Assembly (NCBI GenBank): GCA_949292785.1
Contig: CASFBK010000002.1
Coordinates: 124,001-188,000, forward strand
From: an uncultured Eubacteriales bacterium
Lineage (GTDB): Bacteria; Bacillota; Clostridia; Lachnospirales; Lachnospiraceae
Direction: 5' to 3'
DNA length: 64,000 nt
Below the pieces are notes generated by a model. That model made no database searches. It was not told where the DNA came from and saw only the letters and a program-made list of their open reading frames with translations. Shown in pieces: positions 44,594-53,739 of the stretch. The first letter of the stretch is position 1, and the number at the start of each line of letters is the position of its first letter. The translations under genes and the position numbers were made by a program.

Positions 44594-45640
44594 ATGAAAC
44601 CAATGATAAAGATGGTAGATATTAACAAGGAATTTAAGATATTAAAGCGGCGGGAAGGGATAAAAGGAAGTATTCAGGACCTTTTTTCCAGAGATTATCA
44701 GACCTTAAAGGCGGTAAATGATGTAACGGCGGAGATTATGCCGGGAGAAATGGTAGGATATTTAGGGCCAAATGGCGCAGGAAAATCAACGACCATCAAG
44801 ATGATGACAGGAGTGTTAGAACCAACAAGTGGTGAAATTCTTGTAAATGGCAGGATTCCCTATGAAAACCGTACCAGAAATGCACAGGATATAGGTGTTG
44901 TGTTTGGTCAGCGAAGCCAGCTTTGGTGGGCGCTACCGGTAATTGAGTCCTTTCGTATCTTAAAGGAAATTTACCGAATCAGTGACAAGGATTTTAAAGA
45001 TAATCTGGAGTATTATGATGCTTTGGTGGGAGCAAGTGAACTCTATCAGAAACCGGTGCGTCAGATGTCTTTAGGACAGCGTACGTTGTGTGATATTCTT
45101 GCGGCTTTTTTGCATAATCCGGGCGTTGTATTTATGGATGAACCTACTATCGGACTGGATGTGTCTATGAAAAGTAAGATTCGGGAATTGGTCGGTACGC
45201 TGAATAAAGAAAGAGGGACAACCATCATACTGACGACACACGACATGGGAGATGTAGATGCATTGTGTAAGCGGATTATTATTATTGATAAGGGTAAGAT
45301 GATTTATGATAATGATATTGAACATCTGAGGAGTTTTTTTGGTGCATATCGTACCATTCGAATACAGTTTGACCGCCATGCGGAGAATTTGGAGAAAGAT
45401 GTGCTAAAACAACAGGTATTAGAAGTAGAAGCATGGGTAAAGGGGAAATTTCCGCAGGCGAAATCTATCTCTGTGTCCGTAGAGGAGAACTGGATACAGA
45501 TTTTGATTAATGAGGAAGAAGTACATATGATGGAAGTGGTAAATTGTATTCAGGATAACCGTCCGATTGCAGACATGAATCTTCAGGAAATCTCTACGGA
45601 AAGTGTTATCCGTAAAATCTATGAGGGAGGGGTTGTATGA
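44594..45640 (+). CDS. ABC-2 type exporter, ATP-binding protein
   Basis: 348 residues. Walker [16 protein letters not shown] (about 55-69), the subgroup mark [12 protein letters not shown], a signature [16 protein letters not shown], Walker [13 protein letters not shown] (about 185-196) and switch TTHDMGD, then a ~100-residue C-terminal regulatory part. This LWW-type subgroup pairs with two six-helix permeases, as the next two genes show. The exported substrate is unknown. Start at the ATG after AAGGGGG; an in-frame ATG 84 bases upstream has no good RBS. Confidence 0.92.
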   Translation: MKPMIKMVDINKEFKILKRREGIKGSIQDLFSRDYQTLKAVNDVTAEIMPGEMVGYLGPNGAGKSTTIKMMTGVLEPTSGEILVNGRIPYENRTRNAQDIGVVFGQRSQLWWALPVIESFRILKEIYRISDKDFKDNLEYYDALVGASELYQKPVRQMSLGQRTLCDILAAFLHNPGVVFMDEPTIGLDVSMKSKIRELVGTLNKERGTTIILTTHDMGDVDALCKRIIIIDKGKMIYDNDIEHLRSFFGAYRTIRIQFDRHAENLEKDVLKQQVLEVEAWVKGKFPQAKSISVSVEENWIQILINEEEVHMMEVVNCIQDNRPIADMNLQEISTESVIRKIYEGGVV

Positions 45641-46464
45641 GTAACGAAAGTAAAAATGGAACCTCTGTCAAAAGGTATCTGGCAGTTCTGCGGGGAAGTA
45701 TTATGGAAGCATTATCTTTTCGTGCCAGTACGATGCTTCGGATTTTAGGAAATCTGGTGTATCTGCTAATTATTTATTTTTTATGGAAGGCGATTTTTGA
45801 TTCCAGTCCGACAGATACGGTAAATGGAATGACCTTTTATGATACGATGATTTACCTTGTTCTGGCGGCAGCTATGTTTAACTTTATGGACACTTTTGTG
45901 GTGTGGCATGTGGGGGATGATTATCAGACCGGGCAGATTGTACTGTATCTGACAAAACCCATAGGATACCAGCCGTTTTTGTTTTTTTCCAGAGTTGGTA
46001 ACTGCCTCATATCTTTTTTTGTTACGTTTCTTCCTACCTTTATCATTGTGTATTTTGTAACGGAGGGCAGTATTGCGTTTGGAATCAATCTGTTGTTTTT
46101 TGTGATTAGTATTTTACTGGCAATGGGGGTAAACTTCTGTATTGACTTTTTTGTGGGAACGATCTGTTTTTATACCCAGTCTATATGGGGCGTGAATATC
46201 ATGAAGGAAGTGGTGGTATCTCTGTTGTCAGGAGCTACGATTCCGTTGGCATTTTTCCCGGAAACGTTTCGAAAAATCGTGGACTTTCTTCCCTTTCAGG
46301 CAATTTACCATATGCCGCTGCATATTCTGACAGATAAAACCATGCAGTTATCGGATTATGTGACGAGCCTAGGCATACAGCTGTTTTGGATGGTAGTAAT
46401 GCTGGGAATCAGTAAGCTGTTCTGGAAGATTTCGGTAAGACAACTGACGGTGAATGGAGGGTGA
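45637..46464 (+). CDS. ABC-2 type permease, subunit 1
   Basis: 275 residues, six predicted membrane segments, cytosolic N-terminus KRYLAVLRGSIMEALSFRAS typical of this permease family. Overlaps the ATPase gene by 4 bases (ATGA) and is followed after 4 bases by the second permease, so the three proteins form one transporter. No substrate-specific motif. Confidence 0.88.
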   Translation: MSNESKNGTSVKRYLAVLRGSIMEALSFRASTMLRILGNLVYLLIIYFLWKAIFDSSPTDTVNGMTFYDTMIYLVLAAAMFNFMDTFVVWHVGDDYQTGQIVLYLTKPIGYQPFLFFSRVGNCLISFFVTFLPTFIIVYFVTEGSIAFGINLLFFVISILLAMGVNFCIDFFVGTICFYTQSIWGVNIMKEVVVSLLSGATIPLAFFPETFRKIVDFLPFQAIYHMPLHILTDKTMQLSDYVTSLGIQLFWMVVMLGISKLFWKISVRQLTVNGG

Positions 46465-46468
46465 GAAG

Positions 46469-47281
46469 ATGAAAAAGGACAAACGGGGATTGGGCTATTA
46501 TGCTCATATTTATAAGATGATTTTGTTTCAGGACTTAAAGAGCAAGATGAGCTATCGGGCAGATTTCATTATTTCCACGATTGGTATGCTGTTTACCAAT
46601 GTGGCAGGATTTATCTCTTTTTGGATTTTGTTTCAGAACTTTCCGGAAATTAAGGGATGGAATTATTATGAAATACTGCTTTTGTATGGTTTCTCGTTGC
46701 TGGCAATGACACCGGTACAGTGCTTTTTTGATAATAACTGGAATCTGATGGAGGCATTGTATACAGGGAACTTTATCAAATACTGCTTTCGACCGATTAA
46801 TTTGTTTTTCTATTTTATTTCGGAAGTGTTTGATATCAAGGGAGTAGGTCAGTTTATTTTTGGAATCATCACTGTTATTTACTCCTGGAATAAACTGGGG
46901 ATTTTGCTGACCTTTAGAAATATTGCAGGCTTTTTTATTGGTGTCGTTTCGGCTTCATTGTTTATGATTGCGATTATGAACTTTGCGGCTGCTGCAAGCT
47001 TTTGGATGTCAGGCGGTACATCACAGCTTATGATTTTGATGTTCAAATTTAAGGATTATGCAAGATACCCGATTAAGATTTTTAATAAGGTATTTCAAAT
47101 CATATTTACCTTTATTATACCTATCGGATTTATGGCATATTATCCAAGTCTGTATGTGATTCGACCAAAAGAGGTGTCGATACTTGGTTACCTTACGCCG
47201 GTGTATGGAATTATCTTTGTATATTTGAGTTATCGGGTCTGGATGAAGGGAGCAAGGCAGTATTCCGGTACCGGGTCGTGA
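46469..47281 (+). CDS. ABC-2 type permease, subunit 2
   Basis: 270 residues with six membrane segments. N-terminal YKMILFQDLKSKMSYRADF mirrors the same region in subunit 1, so the two are distant paralogues forming a heterodimer. Start taken at MKKDKRGLG, 8 bases after GGAGGG; an upstream in-frame ATG overlaps that RBS. Last gene of the exporter operon. Confidence 0.88.
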   Translation: MKKDKRGLGYYAHIYKMILFQDLKSKMSYRADFIISTIGMLFTNVAGFISFWILFQNFPEIKGWNYYEILLLYGFSLLAMTPVQCFFDNNWNLMEALYTGNFIKYCFRPINLFFYFISEVFDIKGVGQFIFGIITVIYSWNKLGILLTFRNIAGFFIGVVSASLFMIAIMNFAAAASFWMSGGTSQLMILMFKFKDYARYPIKIFNKVFQIIFTFIIPIGFMAYYPSLYVIRPKEVSILGYLTPVYGIIFVYLSYRVWMKGARQYSGTGS

Positions 47282-47478
47282 GAATGTGAAGCGAAGATAA
47301 AAATGAGACAGCGGGAGAAGATAGGGCATGGCGGTTGTTATGCCATAAATGATGCGATTAAAGTATATAAAGTTTGATAATATTTGATTTTGAGGACATG
47401 CTATATCAAGGAAGATGGTCAAGGAAGCTCCGTTTCAAATGTACAGAACATGAGCGGGGCAGACAGAAAGGAAATAGC

Positions 47479-47625
47479 ATGGACAAAAAAGAGCAGGAAT
47501 ATCAAAACGAAAAACAAAACAAGGACAGATTTAATACCGTAACCCAGAGCGCGAAGCCGGAAAATCAGAACCAGACCCACAATGTAAGAAAAGAAGGCAT
47601 TGCGCCTATCAATCAAAAACGGTAA
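47479..47625 (+). CDS. Hypothetical 48-residue hydrophilic protein
   Basis: Not recognised. Gln/Asn/Lys-rich peptide MDKKEQEYQNEKQNKDRF... ending NVRKEGIAPINQKR. GAAAGGA precedes the ATG by 7 bases. Its composition (no hydrophobic core) recalls small spore or disordered proteins; the function is unknown. Confidence 0.5.
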   Translation: MDKKEQEYQNEKQNKDRFNTVTQSAKPENQNQTHNVRKEGIAPINQKR

Positions 47626-47658
47626 AAAGCAGAAAGAAAATAATGGAAGAACAAAGAA

Positions 47659-47687
47659 TTAGGGCATATCAGTATGATATGCCCTAA
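47659..47687. repeat. 13-bp inverted repeat
   Basis: TTAGGGCATATCA-GTA-TGATATGCCCTAA. On the + strand it is followed by A's, not T's, so it is not a standard terminator in that direction. Confidence 0.6.
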
Positions 47688-47758
47688 AAATGTGTGGTAA
47701 AGGAGCAGGAGAAATGATATAATCAAAGCGATAAATCGGAATTTACGGAGGGGATACA

Positions 47759-48172
47759 ATGCTTGAAAATATACCGTCTCAATCAACTATGACTGAATTG
47801 CTCGGTCAATCTTTATTTGAAGTTTGGCAAGAGTTATGTTCGGCTATTGATGAAAAATACGAAATGGAACGATTATGGAATACTGGTGGTAAGAATTGGA
47901 CTTACGAATATAAATATCGTAGAGGCGGTAAAACATTATGTTGCCTATACGCGAAAAGTAATTGCGTTGGTTTCATGATTATCTTTGGAAAAGATGAAAG
48001 AACAAAATTTGAAGATATAAGAGGTACTCTTTCTAATGCCGTTTGTAGGCAATATGATGAAGCAAAAACCTATCATGATGGAAAATGGGTAATGTTTGAA
48101 CCGACTGATACTGCTGAATTTGATGATTATATTAAATTGTTGGCTATTAAAAGAAAACCGAATCGGAAATAA
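47759..48172 (+). CDS. DUF3788 family protein
   Basis: 137 residues matching the DUF3788 pattern: LWNTGGKNWTYEYKYRRGGKTLCCLYAKSN, FMIIFGKDER and a late DGKWVMFEP. Function unknown; many copies occur in gut Clostridia. The gene is more AT-rich, with more A/T-ending codons, than the surrounding operons and is next to a GNAT gene with the same bias, hinting at acquisition. RBS GGAGGGG. Confidence 0.8.
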   Translation: MLENIPSQSTMTELLGQSLFEVWQELCSAIDEKYEMERLWNTGGKNWTYEYKYRRGGKTLCCLYAKSNCVGFMIIFGKDERTKFEDIRGTLSNAVCRQYDEAKTYHDGKWVMFEPTDTAEFDDYIKLLAIKRKPNRK

Positions 48173-48258
48173 CAATTCAAATTTTTAGAACTGAACAAAT
48201 CAGTATTTATGAAAAGAAGTTAAAGAAAAATAAATTTGAATTTGTAAGGGTGGATAAA

Positions 48259-48717
48259 ATGATAGTAAATAAACTGGCAGTACAAGATTTATATACTTTG
48301 ACTAAATTATTTGATTATGATAATGTTCAAGAAATGATATCCGAATGCACTCATGATATGCAAAATGGTATTATTGATATTTTTGTTTTATATGATAAAT
48401 CTGTTTTGATAGGAGAACTTCATGTAATGTATCAGAGTGACGATGAAAATTTTGCAGTACGAGGCAGACGAGCATATTTGTTTGCATTCAGAGTTCATAA
48501 AGATTTTCAGGGAAAGGGTTATGGGCAATATCTAATAAAAAAGGTTATATCTATATTAAAAGAAAACGGATATCAAGAGTTTACTGTCGGAGTGGAAGAC
48601 GATAATTTGAGAGCAATACATATCTATCAATCGCTGGGCTTTAATGAAATATTGCTTAGAAAACAAGAGGAATACCAGGGCGATAAATATGAATATAATT
48701 TGTACTTAATGAGATAG
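48259..48717 (+). CDS. GNAT family N-acetyltransferase
   Basis: 152 residues with the acetyl-CoA loop VHKDFQGKGYGQYLIKKVI (about 80-98) and the C-terminal EDDNLRAIHIYQSLGF. Transfers acetyl from acetyl-CoA to an amine; substrate unknown. The ATG after AAGGGTGG is preferred to an in-frame GTG 9 bases upstream. AT-rich like the preceding DUF3788 gene. Confidence 0.88.
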   Translation: MIVNKLAVQDLYTLTKLFDYDNVQEMISECTHDMQNGIIDIFVLYDKSVLIGELHVMYQSDDENFAVRGRRAYLFAFRVHKDFQGKGYGQYLIKKVISILKENGYQEFTVGVEDDNLRAIHIYQSLGFNEILLRKQEEYQGDKYEYNLYLMR

Positions 48718-48790
48718 ACAAATTCCCATTTATCGGTCTAATAATCGAGGCTAGGGAGGAAATATAAGTGGAAAGGAACCATTAGAAATT

Positions 48791-49597
48791 ATGGCAGTTG
48801 TAAGAAACAAGGGAAGAAGACGGAACGAATACGTGAATGATTATATTGTATTTGATTTAGAGACGACGGGATTTCGCCCAGGATTAGACGAAATTATAGA
48901 AATATCAGCGGTAAAAGTGGAAAATAGTGAGATTATTGATACCTATTCCACACTGGTAAAACCATCGATTCGTATTCCAGCATCTGCAACACGAGTCAAC
49001 AACATTACCAACGATATGGTAAGTGATGCGCCCGGAATAGAAGAAGCCCTGGAAGGTTTTGTAGATTTTGTGGAAACCGGAATTCTGGTGGGACACAACA
49101 TTCACAGCTTTGATACGAACTTCATTTATGATGCTGCTATGGAGGTGTTTGGAGAGGGCATCTATAATGATTACATAGATACGCTATATATGGCGAAAAA
49201 CTGCCTGCCGCAGTTGAAGCACCATAAGCTGGGTGATATTTCGGAGTATTTTGGAATCAGTACCGAGGGTGCGCACCGGGCGTTGAACGACTGCATCATG
49301 AATCAGAAGTGCTACGAGAAGATGGGACCATTGCTGGTGGCACAAATGCAGGAGCAGGGAAAAACGCGGGCGCAAAAGACAGCAGTAAAAGGAAAGCAGG
49401 TACAGAAAAATTTGGTGATGCCAATTCCAGAGCGTGTTAAAGGGCAGGAACAGGAAATGTCAGCAGAACAGTTATGGGCAGTATTGGAAAGTTCTTGCCC
49501 GGAGTGTGGTGGTATGCTGGTGAAGAGAAAAGGCAGATATGGAGAGTTCTGGGGATGTGGGAACTATCCGGAGTGCCGTTATACGAGAAAAGGGTAA
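48791..49597 (+). CDS. DEDDh 3'-5' exonuclease with C-terminal topoisomerase-type zinc finger
   Basis: 268 residues. Residues about 15-180 are a DnaQ/PolC-epsilon-type exonuclease: [19 protein letters not shown] (Asp, Glu), [13 protein letters not shown] (Asp) and [10 protein letters not shown] (His, Asp). Residues about 230-265 are a C4 zinc finger of the kind at the end of topoisomerase [24 protein letters not shown] then [13 protein letters not shown]. The pairing suggests nuclease work on single strands exposed by topoisomerase or repair; topB is 1.9 kb downstream. RBS is weak. Confidence 0.88.
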   Translation: MAVVRNKGRRRNEYVNDYIVFDLETTGFRPGLDEIIEISAVKVENSEIIDTYSTLVKPSIRIPASATRVNNITNDMVSDAPGIEEALEGFVDFVETGILVGHNIHSFDTNFIYDAAMEVFGEGIYNDYIDTLYMAKNCLPQLKHHKLGDISEYFGISTEGAHRALNDCIMNQKCYEKMGPLLVAQMQEQGKTRAQKTAVKGKQVQKNLVMPIPERVKGQEQEMSAEQLWAVLESSCPECGGMLVKRKGRYGEFWGCGNYPECRYTRKG

Positions 49598-49622
49598 AAG
49601 AAAAGGATAAAGGAAAATAGAT

Positions 49623-49982
49623 ATGGGATGTTTAGGAAATTTGTTATGGTTCCTGTTTGGCGGCGCAATCAGTGGATTAAGCTGGTGTCTTGCGGGATGT
49701 CTGTGGTGTATTACAATTATTGGAATTCCGGTTGGTGTGCAGTGCTTTAAAATTGCAGGCTTAACGTTTTTTCCATTTGGAAAAGAAGTGCGGTACGGTG
49801 GAGGAGCTGGTTCTTTTATATTAAATATTATCTGGCTGCTTGTATCAGGATTACTATTAGCACTGGAACATTTGGCGTTTGGTGTGGTGCTCTGCATTAC
49901 TATTGTGGGAATTCCATTTGGCTTGCAGCAGTTCAAGCTGGCGAAGCTGGCACTGATGCCCTTTGGGACAGAGGTGCGGTAA
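49623..49982 (+). CDS. YccF domain-containing membrane protein
   Basis: 119 residues made of two similar halves, each with a membrane segment and a GIP-x-G motif: CITIIGIPVGVQCFKIAGLT and CITIVGIPFGLQQFKLAKLA. This duplication is the YccF family mark. Four hydrophobic segments in all. Function unknown. Starts 25 bases after the exonuclease gene and is likely co-transcribed. Confidence 0.9.
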   Translation: MGCLGNLLWFLFGGAISGLSWCLAGCLWCITIIGIPVGVQCFKIAGLTFFPFGKEVRYGGGAGSFILNIIWLLVSGLLLALEHLAFGVVLCITIVGIPFGLQQFKLAKLALMPFGTEVR

Positions 49983-49996
49983 AACGGAAACCAGAC

Positions 49997-50075
49997 ATGC
50001 TCCCAAAAGAAACCATAGATAGAATCATAGAAGCAGGGACCTACGCTGCAACAGGAATGGGGGCTCTGATGCTGG
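49997..50075 (+). pseudogene. Nitroreductase N-terminal remnant
   Basis: The frame reads MLPKETIDRIIEAGTYAATG then MGAL, the typical start of a nitroreductase-family protein (PKE-x-ID-x-IIEAG-x-YAPTGMG). After about 25 codons similarity stops and the frame runs into the antisense end of the M23 gene. The remaining ~150 residues, including FMN-binding parts, are missing, so this is a decayed or deleted gene. Confidence 0.6.
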
Positions 50076-50088
50076 CAGCGAAAAGCCA

Positions 50089-51312
50089 TTACTTTTTCTC
50101 TTTCTCCCACTCCTCCACCGCAGGATCCTTCATATCCACCACTCGGGACCATTCCTTTGTTTCCTCGTTTTTCACTGTTTCACTTCGGTTCTGATACAGG
50201 AAGCGGGTAAGCTCATAGCAGCTGACCCAGATTTCGTTGTTGCCCTCTTTTTGGGATTCATCAAAAATAATCTGAAGTCCGAAATGCAGATGCGGAGTAT
50301 CAATATTATTTACGTTCTCTGTGGTACTGTAACCGGTATGTCCCAGATAACCGATAACATCACCGGCGGTCACAACGCTTCCTTCTTCTAATTCCTTGTT
50401 ATAAGGGAAGTTCTGGCGCAGATGGGCGTAATAATAATACCGTTTTCCGTCAAAGCTGCGGATGCCAAGGCGCCAGCCGCCGTACTGATTCCAGCCAATG
50501 GCTTCTACATAACCGGATTCCACAGCAATCACGGGGGTTCCGATTTGCCCCATCATGTCATGACCGAGATGCTGTCTTTTATAGCCGTAGGTGCGGGAAA
50601 CACCAAAATCATCATAATCGGAATAGGGGAAATCCTTTGCCAGAGGAAGAAATCCCTTTAATCCATATCTTTTTTCAAAAGTTGTAGAGGTAGAGCTCGT
50701 TTCAGAGTCAGAGGCTTCCTTAGAAGATTCCTTTTCCACAGCGTCAGTCGAGGAATTTGAATCTGAAGAAACCTCAATTTCATATTCCCCCACCAATCCC
50801 CCAAGAACTGCATCATAAGCTTCATAATAATAATCATAATAGTTCATATCCTTTGTGAGGGCTTCTAAGGTCGTTTCCTTTCCAATCAACTTTTCAGCCG
50901 TTTCGGATATATCCCCTGTTTTGTAGTGACTGAAATCTCCACCATTTTTACATGCCTCATAGGCAAGGAGAGAAATCCAGTCCAGATGAATCTCCTGACC
51001 GTAAGTCTTTACATCATAATCATAGGCGTCCTGCATTGCCTCCTTGGTGACATTAAAGTCCACCCATTTGATAAAATCCTTTTCCGTAGCGTCAGATGAT
51101 TCTGAAGGTTCAGAAGTTGAATCCATTTCGCCAGAATCATTCGAATCAGAGGAGGAATCCGTTTCTTCGGAAACCAGACGATAGACCTCATGGGAGGAGG
51201 TGGATAAAATATCAGACTGGGAATCGGAATTTCTTTCTATATATGCTTCCAGAAGAAGCACTAAAATAAATATTTCAATAACAATAAGCTGTTGTATTTT
51301 GGATAATTTCAT
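50089..51312 (-). CDS. Membrane-anchored M23 peptidase
   Basis: 407 residues: short cytosolic tail, membrane anchor (about 8-24), Ser/Asp-rich disordered stretches (about 30-75 and 185-215), a helical region about 80-175 and a C-terminal M23 zinc endopeptidase (about 235-355) with HLGHDMMGQIGTPV, GYVEAIGWNQYGGWRLGI, YYYAHL and TPHLHFGLQ. Likely cuts peptidoglycan cross-links outside the cell. An unusual feature is the long C-terminal extension beyond HxH (about 50 residues, WVSCYELTRFLYQNRSE). Minus strand, convergent with the exonuclease-YccF pair. Confidence 0.88.
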   Translation of the reverse strand: MKLSKIQQLIVIEIFILVLLLEAYIERNSDSQSDILSTSSHEVYRLVSEETDSSSDSNDSGEMDSTSEPSESSDATEKDFIKWVDFNVTKEAMQDAYDYDVKTYGQEIHLDWISLLAYEACKNGGDFSHYKTGDISETAEKLIGKETTLEALTKDMNYYDYYYEAYDAVLGGLVGEYEIEVSSDSNSSTDAVEKESSKEASDSETSSTSTTFEKRYGLKGFLPLAKDFPYSDYDDFGVSRTYGYKRQHLGHDMMGQIGTPVIAVESGYVEAIGWNQYGGWRLGIRSFDGKRYYYYAHLRQNFPYNKELEEGSVVTAGDVIGYLGHTGYSTTENVNNIDTPHLHFGLQIIFDESQKEGNNEIWVSCYELTRFLYQNRSETVKNEETKEWSRVVDMKDPAVEEWEKEKK

Positions 51313-51404
51313 GAGATAGCTCCGTGGGTTATATCATCATATCTTATGAGGACAGAGGAAAAAGAAGAACAAAAAAGATAAGCATATCCCACCGTATAAA
51401 ATTA

Positions 51405-51457
51405 TGATATAATAGGAGCACTTAGTGTGAAAGGATACAGAGTGTGTGCTTTCACAC
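51405..51457 (+). promoter_or_regulatory. topB promoter and leader inverted repeat
   Basis: TGATATAAT (51405-51413) is an extended -10. The leader then holds GTGTGAAAG (51425-51433) and its exact complement CTTTCACAC (51449-51457), flanked by CTTA and TAAG. The hairpin could regulate topB or act at the DNA level. Confidence 0.5.
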
Positions 51458-51496
51458 GTCCTAAGGCTGCAACAGTAAAAAGAAAGAGGAAACAAC

Positions 51497-53689
51497 ATGA
51501 AATCGTTAGTAATCGCAGAAAAGCCCAGTGTAGGGCGTGATATAGCAAGAGTCCTTGGATGTAAACAAGGTGGAAATGGATTTTTAGAGGGAAAGGATTA
51601 TGTAGTCACCTGGGCATTGGGACATCTGATTGAACTGGCAGACCCGGAAAGCTACGGAGACCAGTGGAAAGAATGGAAGCTAGAGACACTGCCAATGCTT
51701 CCGGAAAAACTGGAAATCCAGATTATTAAGAAAACAGGTCGTCAGTATCAGACCGTAAAGACCCAGATGTACCGCAAAGATATTGGCAAAATCATCATAG
51801 CGACAGATGCAGGGCGGGAGGGTGAGTTGGTTGCCCGCTGGATTATTCAAAAGGCGGGCGTGAAAAAGCCCATGAAACGGTTGTGGATTTCTTCCGTCAC
51901 AGACAAAGCAATCCGTGAGGGCTTCGCGCACCTGAAAGATGCCAGAGACTACCAAAAGCTATACGAAGCCGCAGTGGCAAGAGCAGAAGCGGACTGGCTG
52001 GTGGGCTTAAACGCTACAAGAGCCTTGACGGTCAAACATAATGCGCAGTTGTCCTGCGGAAGAGTTCAGACGCCAACCCTTGCTATGATTGCAAAGCGGG
52101 AAAGCCAGATAAAAGCGTTTCAGTCAAAAGAGTATTATGGACTGAAAGTACAGGGCGGCAAGGTTACCTGGAACTGGAAATCCAAAAAGAACAACAGCAC
52201 CAGTACCTTTTCAAAAGAGGAAATCGAAGGGGGATTAGAAAAGACCCGAGATGAAAAAGCAACGATAGAAGAAGTGAAAAAGAAGCAGCAAAAGTCCTAT
52301 GCCCCGCAGCTTTACGATTTGACCGCTTTGCAGCAGGATGCAAACCGTATGTATGGATTTTCCGCAAAGCAGACGCTTGACTATATGCAGCGGCTTTACG
52401 AGCATTATAAAGTAGTAACTTATCCAAGAACGGATTCCAGATATCTGACAGCAGATATTGTAGATACCCTAAAGGAACGCATAAAGGCATGTCAGGGCGG
52501 AGCATATACTCAGGTGTGCCGTCAGCTGTTGAAGGCTCCGTTGACCGGAAACAAATCCTTTGTCAATGACAGTAAAGTATCAGACCATCACGCAATTATT
52601 CCTACCGAACAGGGAATCAATATGAGTGAACTGGAATATGGAGAACGAAAAATATATGAGCTTGTGGTATCACGTTTCCTTTCCGTGCTGCTTCCGCCCT
52701 GCATCTATCAGCAGACCGAAGTAACCGCAGTTTGTGCAGGAGAGCATTTTACGGTAAAAGGGAAAATCATGGAGCAGCCGGGCTGGCAGGAAGTTAAGAT
52801 GACAGGGAATAGTTCCGGAGCGATGGAAGAAAACGAAGAAGAACGCTTTACTGAAAATATGCCGGAATTCACAGTAGGTCAGCAGATTCTTTTCACAGAT
52901 GGAAAAATAACCACTGGAAAAACGAAGCCACCAGTACCTTTTACAGAAGCAACGTTGCTTGCGGCAATGGAAAATCCTGTTGCATATATGGAAAGCAATG
53001 ATAAGGAACTAAAAAAGACATTAGGGGAAACCGGAGGACTTGGAACCGTTGCCACCCGGGCGGATATTATCGAGAAGCTTTTTAACAGCTTTATGATAGA
53101 AAAGCGGGAACAGTATATTCATCTGACGTCCAAAGGAAAACAGGTGTTAGAGCTGGCGCCGGAAGGATTGACCTCTCCCGAGCTTACTGCCAGATGGGAG
53201 CAGGAGCTTTCTGACATTGCAAAGGGAAAAGCGAAGAAAAAGGATTTTGAGGCAGAAATCAGAAACTATACGGTGGACATTGTAAAGGATATTACCGCCT
53301 CCTCTAAGACTTATCGTCACGATAACCTGACCAACAAGAAGTGCCCGGAATGTGGCAAGCTCATGTTGGAGGTCAATCACAAAAATGGCCGTATGCTGGT
53401 GTGTCAGGACAGGGAATGCGGTTACCGCAAGACCTTGTCCAGAGTAACCAACGCCCGCTGTCCTCAGTGCCATAAAAAGCTGGAGCTTGTGGGCGAAGGA
53501 GAAAATAAGCGTTTTACCTGCATGTGCGGCTACCGGGAAAAGCTCTCTGCCTTTGAAAAAAGGAAGCAGGAAAGCGGTGGCGGAGTATCCAAAAAGGACG
53601 TTAATAAATATATGAATAAGATGAAGAAGGAAGCAAAAGAGCCGGTAAATAACGCATTTGCAGAGGCGTTTGCCAAGATAAAGCTGTAA
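51497..53689 (+). CDS. topB: DNA topoisomerase III (TopB)
   Basis: 730-residue type IA topoisomerase. N-terminal TOPRIM LVIAEKPSVGRDIARVLG with IIATDAGREGELVARWI (Asp-x-Asp/Glu metal site), the active-site Tyr in VVTYPRTDSRYL (about 311-322), and a C-terminal zinc-binding part with CPECGKLMLEVNHKNGRMLVC (about 610) and CPQCHKKL. Decatenates DNA and resolves recombination intermediates with RecQ-type helicases. Length and motif order are normal for Firmicutes TopB; the lack of helicase neighbours is also common. Confidence 0.95.
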   Translation: MKSLVIAEKPSVGRDIARVLGCKQGGNGFLEGKDYVVTWALGHLIELADPESYGDQWKEWKLETLPMLPEKLEIQIIKKTGRQYQTVKTQMYRKDIGKIIIATDAGREGELVARWIIQKAGVKKPMKRLWISSVTDKAIREGFAHLKDARDYQKLYEAAVARAEADWLVGLNATRALTVKHNAQLSCGRVQTPTLAMIAKRESQIKAFQSKEYYGLKVQGGKVTWNWKSKKNNSTSTFSKEEIEGGLEKTRDEKATIEEVKKKQQKSYAPQLYDLTALQQDANRMYGFSAKQTLDYMQRLYEHYKVVTYPRTDSRYLTADIVDTLKERIKACQGGAYTQVCRQLLKAPLTGNKSFVNDSKVSDHHAIIPTEQGINMSELEYGERKIYELVVSRFLSVLLPPCIYQQTEVTAVCAGEHFTVKGKIMEQPGWQEVKMTGNSSGAMEENEEERFTENMPEFTVGQQILFTDGKITTGKTKPPVPFTEATLLAAMENPVAYMESNDKELKKTLGETGGLGTVATRADIIEKLFNSFMIEKREQYIHLTSKGKQVLELAPEGLTSPELTARWEQELSDIAKGKAKKKDFEAEIRNYTVDIVKDITASSKTYRHDNLTNKKCPECGKLMLEVNHKNGRMLVCQDRECGYRKTLSRVTNARCPQCHKKLELVGEGENKRFTCMCGYREKLSAFEKRKQESGGGVSKKDVNKYMNKMKKEAKEPVNNAFAEAFAKIKL

Positions 53690-53739
53690 ATAGCAAACTA
53701 CATGGTGGGTAGGAGTTATCTATGGAAAAATAATATGCC

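Noticed and set aside
47659-47687. Rho-independent terminator
   Set aside because: The hairpin is strong, but A's rather than T's follow it on the coding strand.
49997-50194. Intact 65-residue gene
   Set aside because: Only the first ~25 codons look like protein (nitroreductase); the rest is antisense to the end of the M23 gene.
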